This document shows positions 21,389 to 30,997 of a stretch of 64,000 nucleotides of DNA, one piece after another. The notes beneath the pieces were generated by a model, which was given only the letters and a program-made list of their open reading frames with translations, was not told the origin of the DNA and did not search any database. Position 1 is the stretch's first letter. Each line of letters starts with the position of its first letter. This DNA comes from Blasia pusilla (Eukaryota; Marchantiophyta; Marchantiopsida; Blasiales): positions 62,558,001 through 62,622,000 of the forward strand of contig CM114272.1 of the NCBI GenBank assembly GCA_050084515.1, given 5' to 3'. The position numbers and the translations under genes are program-made.

Positions 21389-24334
21389 ATGGAAACTGAA
21401 GATGGTCCCATTGCGGTGGTCTTGAATGACCGACTTGGCACAGTGTTGGGCCTTGCTTATGCGTCTCCTCTCAAGCGTCGGTTTCCCGATACTATAGAGG
21501 GCCTGGTCAGATTATTGTTCATAAATGAGAGTCCCCTTTTGCAGGAGCAGGCGGCATGTGCGTTGGCAGACCGTTCTTGTGTACGAGAAAATCAGGTGAA
21601 GATTGCGGAAATTCCAGGTGCTCTAGCGGGTTTAGTGAGGTTGTTATACGAGGATGATAGTCCTCGTTTGCAGGCAGAAGCAGCCAGGACGCTTGTGAAC
21701 CTGGCACTTGCACAGGAAAATGCTCGGAAGATAACAGAGTATCCAAACGCTCTCAAGGGTCTTGTAAATTTATTAGTTCACGATGAGCACCCGGGTGCAC
21801 AAAAGTTGGCAGCGAAGGCTTTCTGGAATCTTGCTCGTGCAGAAGAACGCACCAGACTTGAGATAGCAGCGTTTCCCAATGCGTTAACGGGCTTAGTCAA
21901 ATTGCTATTCAAGGACGCAAGTCCGGATTTGCCGGAGTGTGCAGCAATGGCACTTGGTAACCTAGCTTTATCGCAAGACAATATGAAAACAATTGCCGAT
22001 TTTCCTGATGCGTTGGCTGGTCTGGTCCGAATGCTATCCAAATCTGAGAATCCTGGTGGTCAAGAGGAGGCTGCGTGGGCGTTAGCTAATCTTGCTCGTG
22101 AAGAAATGTACATCAAGCTCAAGGTAGCAAACTTTCCCCATGCTATATCGAGTCTTGTCGCACTGCTATCCGAAGACGAACGCAGGGGTGTTCAGAAACA
22201 ATTACCGGCAATATCAGCGTTGGTCAACTTGGCAAACGCTCATGAAGAAAATCAGTTGATGATCGCGGCTTGTCCAAACGCTCTAGAGGATCTGGTTAGA
22301 TTGTTGTTCAACGATGGAAGCCGCGATTTGCAAGAGTACGCGGCAATGGCCCTAAGAAACCTCGCTCGAGCCAATGACAATATGCGGAAGATAGTGGATT
22401 TTCCCAATGCCCTAGCTGGTCTGGTAGGAATGCTTTTCAAGTCTGGAAACCCAGGGGGGCAGGAGCAAGCAGCGTGGGCGCTTGTGAATCTTGCGAAAGG
22501 AGGGAGGAAAATCATACTCCAGATCGCCAGGTTTCCTTACGCGGTAGCGGGTCTAGTCGCGTTGCTGTTCGAGGATGAAACGCAGGGTGTGCAGAGGCAA
22601 TTGCCAGCAACGTCAGCATTGGTAAACCTTGCAAGTGCCCACGAGGAAAACCGGGTCATGATAGCGGAATCTCCCAATGCTTTAGCAGGTCTTGTAAACT
22701 TATTGTGTAAAGATGGCAGTCGTGAACTGCAGGAGTACGCAGCAATGGCCTTGAGTAATCTTGCGCGGGCACATGGTAACAAGCGCAAAATTGCTGACCA
22801 TCCCGATGCCCTAGAGGGTTTAGTTGGGATGCTCTGGCATTCTGGAAACCCTAGTGGACAGGAGCAAGCAGCAAGGGCTTTGGGTTATCTTGCTCGAGGA
22901 GAAGAAGCAAATAAAGTGAAGATAGCACAGTTTCCCAATGCTTTGGCCGGCCTTGTTGCTCTGCTATCTCATGAAACGAGTGTCGGGGTGCAAATCCAAA
23001 CAGCAAAGGCTTTCGCCGAACTCGCGTCTGCACAGGAAAATTTGGTGATCATAGGAGAATACCCAGACGTTTTGAAGGGATTAGTAAAATTTTTATCCTC
23101 AAACGAGAGCCCGCTGCTGCCGGAGTACGCAGCCATGACCCTGGGGAGCCTAGCACACGCTGATGGTAGGAGCAAGCTTACTATGCGAAGAATTGTTAGT
23201 ATGCCCGGTGCCTTGGCGGGTTTGGTTGGAATGCTGTTGAAACCTGCAAACCCTGGCGGGCAGAAGCAAGCAGCACTAGCCCTGGCAAATCTTTGCAACG
23301 GAGATGATGCCGTGAAACTGGAGATAGCAGGTTCTCACAATTGCTTAGACAGTTTAGTAAAATTGTTGTCACGAGATGAGACTCCGGATATGCAGGAGTG
23401 TGCAGCAATGGTCCTCGGGAACCTTGCTGAAGCACATGATAATCAGCAAAAACTTGTTGATTTTCCTGGAGCCCTGGCCGGTTTAGTATCCATGTTATGG
23501 AAGTATGAGAATGCTGGAGGGCAGGAGCAGGCAGCAAGAGCTTTGGGTAATCTTGCACGGCCACAGGACTCTATCAAAATCCAAATCGCTAAGCTTCCCC
23601 AAGCTTTAGTAGGCCTAGCTGCTTTACTATGGCATGATGCAAGCCAAGGCGTGCAATTGCAAACTGTGAAGACGTTAGCTGAACTAGCTACTGCAGGGGA
23701 AAGTATGATCATGGTAGCCCAATGTCCGGATGCTGTGACAGGGCTGGTGAAGGTGCTCTCTAGGGATGATTACCCTCTGTTGCAAGAATACGCAGCCATG
23801 ACATTGGGGAATCTAGCACACACAGGTGACACGGATAAGCTTACCCAACGTAAGATTGTGGACATCCCAGGTGCCTTAGCTGGTCTAGTCGAAATCCTGT
23901 TGAAATCTGAAAACCCTGGTGGGCAGAAGGTGGCAGCTTTAGCTTTGGCAAGTCTTGCCTGTGGAGATAACAGTGTCAAAGTGGACATCGCATCTTTCCC
24001 TCAATGTTTACCAGGTTTAGTAAGGATGTTATTCAGAGATAAGAATCCCGATTTACAGGAATGTGCAGCACTGGCCCTGGGTAATCTTGCTGGAGCACAT
24101 GCTAATCACCGGAGGATTGTTGACTTTCCAGATGCTGTGGGTGGTCTAATGGCGATGACAATGAATGCTAATTACCCTGGTGGGCAGGAACAGGCGGGGA
24201 GGGTTTTGACGAATCTTGCCTTGGGAGAGTATGATATGGAGACATTTCCCTCTGCTGTAGCTGGCCTGGTTTACATGTATCGGAGAATGAAATTGTTGTT
24301 TAAGAACTCCAGTCAGGGCGTTGGACCGATTTGA
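21389..24334 (+). CDS. Armadillo (ARM) repeat protein, 981 aa, intronless
   Basis: The whole protein from about residue 35 is ARM repeats of 42-45 residues, roughly 21-22 in number, with the pattern AAxALxNLA ... NxxKIxxFPxALxGLVxLL. ARM solenoids bind other proteins; no U-box, kinase, BTB or other domain is fused, and no signal peptide or membrane segment is seen, so a cytosolic or nuclear scaffold is likely. The repeats are grouped in larger modules: the LQEYAAM-type repeat recurs near residues 181, 314, 447, 577, 668, 798 and 889, that is every ~130 or ~91 residues (three or two ARM units). The ATG at 21,389 precedes the repeats and has G at +4. The last repeat breaks down after about residue 940, and ARM-like codons continue past the stop, so the C-terminus may be recently shortened. 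Partner and function are unknown. Confidence 0.88.
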   Translation: METEDGPIAVVLNDRLGTVLGLAYASPLKRRFPDTIEGLVRLLFINESPLLQEQAACALADRSCVRENQVKIAEIPGALAGLVRLLYEDDSPRLQAEAARTLVNLALAQENARKITEYPNALKGLVNLLVHDEHPGAQKLAAKAFWNLARAEERTRLEIAAFPNALTGLVKLLFKDASPDLPECAAMALGNLALSQDNMKTIADFPDALAGLVRMLSKSENPGGQEEAAWALANLAREEMYIKLKVANFPHAISSLVALLSEDERRGVQKQLPAISALVNLANAHEENQLMIAACPNALEDLVRLLFNDGSRDLQEYAAMALRNLARANDNMRKIVDFPNALAGLVGMLFKSGNPGGQEQAAWALVNLAKGGRKIILQIARFPYAVAGLVALLFEDETQGVQRQLPATSALVNLASAHEENRVMIAESPNALAGLVNLLCKDGSRELQEYAAMALSNLARAHGNKRKIADHPDALEGLVGMLWHSGNPSGQEQAARALGYLARGEEANKVKIAQFPNALAGLVALLSHETSVGVQIQTAKAFAELASAQENLVIIGEYPDVLKGLVKFLSSNESPLLPEYAAMTLGSLAHADGRSKLTMRRIVSMPGALAGLVGMLLKPANPGGQKQAALALANLCNGDDAVKLEIAGSHNCLDSLVKLLSRDETPDMQECAAMVLGNLAEAHDNQQKLVDFPGALAGLVSMLWKYENAGGQEQAARALGNLARPQDSIKIQIAKLPQALVGLAALLWHDASQGVQLQTVKTLAELATAGESMIMVAQCPDAVTGLVKVLSRDDYPLLQEYAAMTLGNLAHTGDTDKLTQRKIVDIPGALAGLVEILLKSENPGGQKVAALALASLACGDNSVKVDIASFPQCLPGLVRMLFRDKNPDLQECAALALGNLAGAHANHRRIVDFPDAVGGLMAMTMNANYPGGQEQAGRVLTNLALGEYDMETFPSAVAGLVYMYRRMKLLFKNSSQGVGPI

Positions 24335-24640
24335 AGGTTATTTTGCACATCCCAACAATCTAATGGTGGTCTGGGACATTCCCGGCTGAAGATTATAAAA
24401 GTGCCAAAGCCTTGTTATCTGATTTAGTTAAGTTGAATTTCGGATTGAACTCCTCAGATCTGGCAGGAGTGGGGGAGGCAAGGACTAATTTTTTACATTG
24501 GGAGGATCTGATGGAATGCTGCTACAAGGGTATTATTGTTGAAGACCAAGCTATCCATGTTGAGTCTAAATATGGAAATCTGCGTGTTCTGCTTCCCGTA
24601 TGCAAGGGTGTCACAAGGAGAGCGGATAGGTAAGCAGTGG
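24335..24640 (+). pseudogene. Decayed ARM-repeat remnant downstream of the ARM gene
   Basis: After the stop the codons for ALLSDLVKLNFGLNSSDL (about 24,408-24,460) resemble an ARM unit (ALxxLVKLLFxxxSPDL), but flanking codons are frame-shifted and stops intervene. It looks like the former C-terminus of the ARM protein, now outside the frame, or a 3' UTR derived from it. Confidence 0.5.
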
Positions 24641-26745
24641 AACCTGCCTAAGCTTTCACTTCAACGGAGGAAACAATGGTGCTTTTAGTTTTTTTATCCC
24701 CTTGCCAGAGATGGATATTGCTCAGTCTGAGTTCGTCACTGCTTGACAAGCTCTGTCAGGGTACGGAGCCTTCCACATTAGAGGCATTCTTTCGTCCAAA
24801 TATGGACTTCAGGGAACGATTTTGTCATCCACTGCTCTTCCAATGATTAGGCATTGTGGGCTAGAGTAATGAGCCTTGCAGCGAGTGTTAGTCTGTCATC
24901 AGTAGGTTTTTGTGGTGAACTATCCAAGAGAAGTCTTCATGCGGTCCCATAATCTCATTCTGAAGATTCTCACGCCCCGCCTTTTTATTGTATTGTATTG
25001 ATCCTTTGCTAGTGGGAATTGATCCCAACGGTCCTGGTACAGGTGCAGATAATCTGAACTTGGCAGTGCTGAGGCAATCCTCCATGTCCCCACCCCACCT
25101 AACTGTACTATAATTGAATAAGGTAGTGAGAATATTAGTGGGAACTAGAATGTCATTTGAGTAATTCTTTGCCTCAGAATGTTGGGTCCCCTGAGTTGGG
25201 CACGAATTACCCACTTCTGGGGTAAACTATGCAACTAAGCAGGTTAGAGGAGCCACTGTTAAAGCAGAATTAGGTCTGAAGGACTCATGTGACAGCGTTA
25301 TGTATGAAGGATGAGCGATTTGGACAGGAGCATTCTGAGTCCAGCTCTCATCAAGACAAATTGTCTGCACCACTTGATGGTCCTGTTGTTCTTTACCTTC
25401 TGTGTACGAGAAATTGCATATCTGCATGTGTGTAGATGATATCAATGCTCCATGCGAGACACAGCATATTGGAATGCCTTCTACTCTCAAATTCTGGTGG
25501 TGAGAAAGCAGAACCTGTGGCGCACTCCGGAAATCAGCATTCTCTACCCTTGGAAAAGATATCTTCCTGCCATCTTCAACCATTGGTAGGTGCTCTATTC
25601 TGGCGAGATTATTAAATCTTAATCTTGTTGCCGGAAATTCGTTGATTCCGCTGATTGTCGGCATTTAGGAGAGGACTTTGAAGTCATTGTTTCCACTCCT
25701 TATCTGTGAGGTTCATAGTAAAACCTGAACTCTTTCATGGTTGGGGTCTGGCAAGAGTAGGATATATGAAACTCTATTGCTCTCTTTTTATCCATTGAAA
25801 ATTAGAAATCCTTAAATTTGCACTTCACCAAGCAATCATGTGTCATGATGAACATATAAGCATCCCCATGTCCAGACTTTGGCTCCCATCTCTCTAGCTT
25901 TTTGTGGATTGTTACTGCCTGTTATAACTCTCGCTCCACCGGAATGTTCTTGAATACCCATAACATCTTTAGGGACGCTAGGCTTGACAAGCAATCTTGC
26001 CAGAGTCATCGTCATCTTGGAAGGAAATCACCTTGAATCCAAGAAAAACTCACAATGGAATTGAAATCACCTTGTCCATGTACATTCTAGATGTGACTTG
26101 CACCTCCAACAAACTTATGCAAATACAACCATGGCCTTCTCACAATTTATGCGGACTCGTATACATTAACATAACCAAGATGAACTTCTTCAGATGCCAG
26201 GGACCTAAGGTTGAGAACAGACTAAATTAAAAGAACCTTTCAAGCGGTGATAATACACCATGCCTTGCCATGTGTCAGAGACGAACCAGTAGGTTGTGTC
26301 AAACATTGGCCCATATAGGAGCATAGCAAAGTCTAGGATTGTTCATCAACATTCTCCCTATCTACCCAGGGTATGGGGCTCCTCTACCAGGTCGAAGATA
26401 ACTTGAGGAGGTTGGCACTATTGGCGGCTCCATGCTATGAAATTTTCTCAAACGTGGGTAAAATCTTTGTATTCGGATTTATTCTCCTTGAAAAGTAGTG
26501 GCAGGCCCTAATGGTATTTGATAAATCTAATTCTACCCATAGAACTCTTGAAAGGAGAGGAGGAAAACCATGACCCAAGGGCAAGTTTGGATGAGCTGGA
26601 AGAGTCACACGTAAGGATTTAGAGGATTTTTTTGCTATTCTTATCAAGATTTCCTCGAGATAATCAAATTTGCTAAATTTGAAACTTAATCTTGAGAAAC
26701 ATTAAGCTTAGCTCCATGCATGGTAATATCCCTATTTACTTTACA
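24641..26745. other. Spacer with one unexplained 145-codon minus-strand frame
   Basis: A minus-strand frame at 25,227-25,664 is 145 codons long with a fairly mixed amino-acid composition, but shows no motif that I recognise. It could be an exon of an unknown gene or chance. Nothing else is supported in this stretch. Confidence 0.35.
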
Positions 26746-27254
26746 CTAGTAAGGCGCGTGTAAGTGCCCGGGGTGCACGATCCTTTTTAAATGATTCACA
26801 ACGATTTTTTTACACTAAAATAGGTCACAAATGTCATAATATTTTCTTTAAAGACAAAGTCTATAAAAAGACTTAGTCCTTGGTGGGAACTTAAAGTACA
26901 GAAATATAAAGTCTTGGTTACAATATTTCTAAAAGAAATCACGCACTCCGTTTTTCAAGAAATTGATTATATTGTCTTGTAATGATAACATTTGTTTCAA
27001 TAAGCAAGTTCAACTAACAGGCAAAAAAGTGATTATAAAAGATTTTTTCACTCGCCATTTCTTGTAGCTTTCTAAACAACTTTTGAATTTGAAAATTTGA
27101 AAATTTTTAAACTATGGTACCCATCCTATGCAATTAAATTCATTATATCTCATGTGGTAGACACTTAATTTTTAAGCATTTCATGATTTTTTAAGCTTTG
27201 GTGACATGTGTCATATTATGGAGGTGTCAAAAAGTCCTCTTACAATATTATAGA
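26746..27254 (-). mobile_element. Helitron-like non-autonomous element, 509 bp
   Basis: On the minus strand it begins TCTATAATATTGTAAGAGGA after an A (27,255) and ends CCTTACTAG before a T (26,745). A GTGC/GCAC stem lies shortly upstream of the CTAG end, at the place of the Helitron terminal hairpin. No Rep/helicase coding region is present. Confidence 0.55.
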
Positions 27255-29260
27255 TAGATGGAAGACTTACAACCTTCTTTTTAACCTAAAGTGATTAAAA
27301 AATCAGTTGTATTAAGATTTTCTTGCATCACATGGAGTCCTTTAATCAACTTTTTTTAATCCTAGAAAATATGAGCCTCCTCTTTAAAAAATTTGCAACA
27401 AAAGACATGTGAAACTATCTTAACGAATTATGCATGCCAAAAAATGCACATGTTAACACGAGTCAAACATACATAGTCTACACGCTAATAGAGGAACAGG
27501 ATATCTTTTTTTCTGAAGTATGAAGACGGTTTTTAATCTCCAACATATTAAATAGAATTCTTACTTGATGGCATCGGCACCCAAACTCATGACAAGGTTG
27601 TAGAGTGGTGGCTAACTCTCCGTTCTAGAAAAAAAATGCATCTTTTCATTCTAAGATTTATTTTTATTTTTTTTGAAATGGTTCTTAAAGCATTCCAACT
27701 TAAGAAAACTAATTATATAATTTAATTTATAAGATTTTTCTTCCTTAAAGAGATGAAATTTTATTGCAAACTTTTTTGTGTGGAAAAAACCACAAACTGA
27801 TGTTTTCTTTGAAATTGTGGGCTAGCAACCATGAAACGGTTTGGCAAGATATTCATGACCAAATCTCTCGTCTTATAATTTGGGAAACTTTCAAAAATTT
27901 TCTTGAATATTTGGGGTTTCTATTCCACTTAGGTTAGAAAGACACGCACCATGTCTATGATGAGATGTTTGTTGGAAAATTTGGGATTAAATATTTGAAA
28001 AATTACCTTAAAAAATGACGGAAAATTAAGTTGATGCAAAACCATTTTAGCAAGAGTGTTTATGAGTCTATAATGCTTTTCGTCGACACAAAAAAAAATT
28101 CTCAAAATAGTGGAACTTCAACCCATTTACTTCCAATATTTCCATTTTTTTCTTCTCTATTTTTATCCTAGAATGAGAATTTCAAACTTTTTTTCCAGCT
28201 ACTTTATACTTTCTTTCTCCATCTCACTTATAAATGTTTATTAATTTCTTTTCACTTCACTTATGTAATTTATTTGATATGTGTGATCTTCGTGGAAGGA
28301 AAGGGGATGGAGGCATAATTCTTGAGCAAGGTTGCACACGGACATATCCGTGCAAGCTCAGGTACTAGTGGCTTGCCGGCAACGTAGACCTGAGCTCGGC
28401 TAGCATCAACCCTGTCCATGAACATGTTGCCTATTCTTGCAACCCGTTTGGTAGCTTGTATTGGTCCGCCATGAGCACGCACATGCCCGCATAAGGCTCG
28501 AGGCGAGGCCCTGAGCCCACCCTATGCGGGCCCAACCCACTTTGCGGGCCTATATGGGCTAAGAGCAGGCGGGTGCAAGCTACATGCCGGTCGGTTCATG
28601 CTCGCCTCCCTCAATCTGAGCATGCACCTCTTCCCGAACCTTCACGGGCCATTGAGGTACCAAAAAAAACCTAGACGGGGGACCCGTTGGACATATTTGT
28701 GAACATCTCCGAACATGTTTGTTGCCATGCAACCTTGTTCTTGAGGGGAGGGCCTTAAGATTCTTTTAGTAGTTTATAGTTCATTCAAAGCACAACAATG
28801 TTGGATATTATGGAATTAGTGACTAAGAGTATGGTTTCGTAATTTTTTGAGTAAAAGAAGTAAGAGTGTTGATGAGTTTGTAACACATGATAGTACTCAA
28901 AGCCAACTTCTACTCAAACGATTGTTCATAGTGTCTTCTAGACAAGCTTAAATGTCAATTTCACCAAGGGGCCAAGGTCTTGCCTTTGCTGCCACCTCCC
29001 CCCCTTATGTATTGTTCCTCCCTTCCAAGGGTAATAAGACAACAAGCTTTACCTACCACCACATATTTGAGTCTTTAATCTCAATTATTATTTTCATAAA
29101 TAAGATCTTGTGATAAAATTTTTTCATTTTCGTACAAATACCTTATAGTTTAGATAAGTTTTTTTTTAATTAGGATGACTTCCAGAAATATTCCTATTTT
29201 AAATTGTAAACTAGGATATGTCTCTTTTAACCTTCAAAAGTTTCTTTATAGTTGCAATTG
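27255..29260. other. AT-rich spacer with a GC-rich patch near 28,290-28,720
   Basis: The GC-rich patch has repeated GCGGGC-like words and a possible ACGGACATATCCGT palindrome near 28,338, but no protein or RNA gene is recognised. The rest is AT-rich and featureless. Confidence 0.4.
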
Positions 29261-29261
29261 C

Positions 29262-29436
29262 TCCAAAAAATTCCATGTGTGAATCTTGGCAAGTAATTTT
29301 CCAAGTTATGGGTCACATGCTTCAAAAAGTTCCCTTTGGGAATCTTAGCAAGCAATTTGCCAAGTTACGGGTCACATGCTCCAAAAATTCCTTGACTAAA
29401 TCTTGGGAAGAAATTCACCAAGTTGCGGGTCATAAG
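29262..29436 (+). repeat. Short tandem repeat, three units of 58-59 bp
   Basis: Three units share GAATCTTGGCAAG, CCAAGTTACGGGTCACA and a following CTCCAAAAATTCC-like block; GGTCAC/GGTCAT recurs near 29,311, 29,370 and 29,428. Confidence 0.7.
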
Positions 29437-29439
29437 TAG

Positions 29440-30592
29440 TTGGCATTCAATGATGCGTGTGTGCGTACGTGCGTCCATTCTTAGAAAAGGGAGAGAAGAA
29501 AAGAAACCTTGAGGATAGGGTTAACTACCTCCAATTTGAAGACTTTTTATCCACCATCAAAAGTCGTAAGATGACAAACTTTACAAGAAATCTCAAGTTA
29601 GTGTTTGTTATTGAAGCACACTTAACTTGGCAAAATTTAGAATTACGTGTACTATTTACTTCTCTCTGGGTAATGCATTTTGTGACCCAAAGGAAGCTCA
29701 CGATGTGTTTCTATGGAAGGCAAGCTTCATTTGAGATGTGTTTTGAAGGTGGTCTATGGCTTCTAGTCTCCTCTTGGATTCAACGAGGCGAAAGTGGCAC
29801 TTTGGTGTTCTTTCTCTCTACCATCTCCGTGTGTACTCAAGTCTAGTTATCAATTGCTTCTGTACTATTTCTATTCTAACTCTAAATCTATTTTGTGTTA
29901 TGCTCTATCCCTTAAACGATTTCATAGGAGATATAATAACTTCCTTCCCATATGCGATGTATTATTGAGAGAAAGAGACCGACAAAAAAGGTGGTCTCAT
30001 TTTGTAGGCTTGATCGAGAAAGTGTATCATGATGTATAAAAGAGGCTGTTTGAAGGTTTTTTCCATGACCTCCTGATCTAGAAAGGTCATTAGACGACAC
30101 TATTCCTTGAAATCCACGACAAGTATTCGACTTAGTTAATCTAAGAATTATACTATTAAAAGTCTCTCGGGCAACAAACACCTTTCTTTGCGACACGTCT
30201 TTCAGTCAGTTTAGAGTGAACCTTGCTTTGACACTTGTCTTCCTAGAAGGTGGTTTTAGACATCCTTGTAAACCGTCCATGGCAAGGAAAAGGGCACTCA
30301 CTACTCTAATGGGTGGAGGAGCTTACCCACGAACCTAGTGCAATGAGGGATTCTCTATCGATTGAGTGCATATCATGATAGCAAGTCCCCACGCGATATC
30401 GGAAGGAGAATTTCTTCCGACGTCTTCGGTATCGGAGTCGTTTCGATCGGATATTCGGAGAAGTCGTCATCGGAACCGATCAGCTGAGAAGTCGACTTCT
30501 TGTCGAGCGGAATCGACTCGCGGGGAGTCGGACTTGCTCGTGTGGGGAGAGTCGATGAGCGGAGGTGGAGGTCGCGCGGCATCGTGGAACGG
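29440..30592. other. Spacer downstream of the ABCB gene, nothing recognised
   Basis: An open frame of 130 codons (29,457-29,846) has no known motif. From about 30,370 the composition turns GC-rich towards the minisatellite. Confidence 0.4.
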
Positions 30593-30997
30593 GGTCGGTC
30601 GAGGAGATGGAGGCAGAGTGGTGTGGAATGGGATCGGTCGAGGAGATGGAGGCAGAGTGGTGTGGAATGGGATCGGTCGAGGAGATGGAGGCAGAGTGGT
30701 GTGGAATGGGATCGGTCGAGGAGATGGAGGCAGAGTGGTGTGGATTGGGATCGGTCGAGGAGATGGAGGCGGAGCGGTGGAAATGGATCGGTCGAGGAGA
30801 TGGAGGCCGAGCGGTGGAAATGTATGGGTCGAGGAGACGGAGGCAGAGCGGTGGAAATGGATCGGTCGAGGAGACGGAGGCAGAGCGGTGGAAATGGATC
30901 GGTCGATGAGACGGAGGCAGAGCGGTGGAAATGGATCGGTCGAGGAGACGGAGGCAGAGGGGTGGAAGGGGATCAATTCAGGAGATGGAGGCAGAGT
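30593..30997. repeat. Minisatellite (4 x 39 bp, 6 x 37 bp, partial unit) overlapping the ABCB stop codon
   Basis: Units begin GATCGGTCGAGGAGATGGAG (plus strand). Starts lie at 30,593, 30,632, 30,671 and 30,710 (39-bp units), then 30,749, 30,786, 30,823, 30,860, 30,897 and 30,934 (37-bp units), with a last diverged unit at 30,971. That last unit contains the final codons and TGA of the ABCB gene. Long open frames on both strands here are repeat artefacts. Confidence 0.9.

Noticed and set aside
21519-23988. Several minus-strand frames of 60-122 codons across the ARM gene
   Set aside because: Antisense shadows that repeat with the ARM periodicity.
29457-29846. 130-codon plus-strand frame as a gene
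   Set aside because: No motif, AT-rich context, overlapping frames of similar quality.
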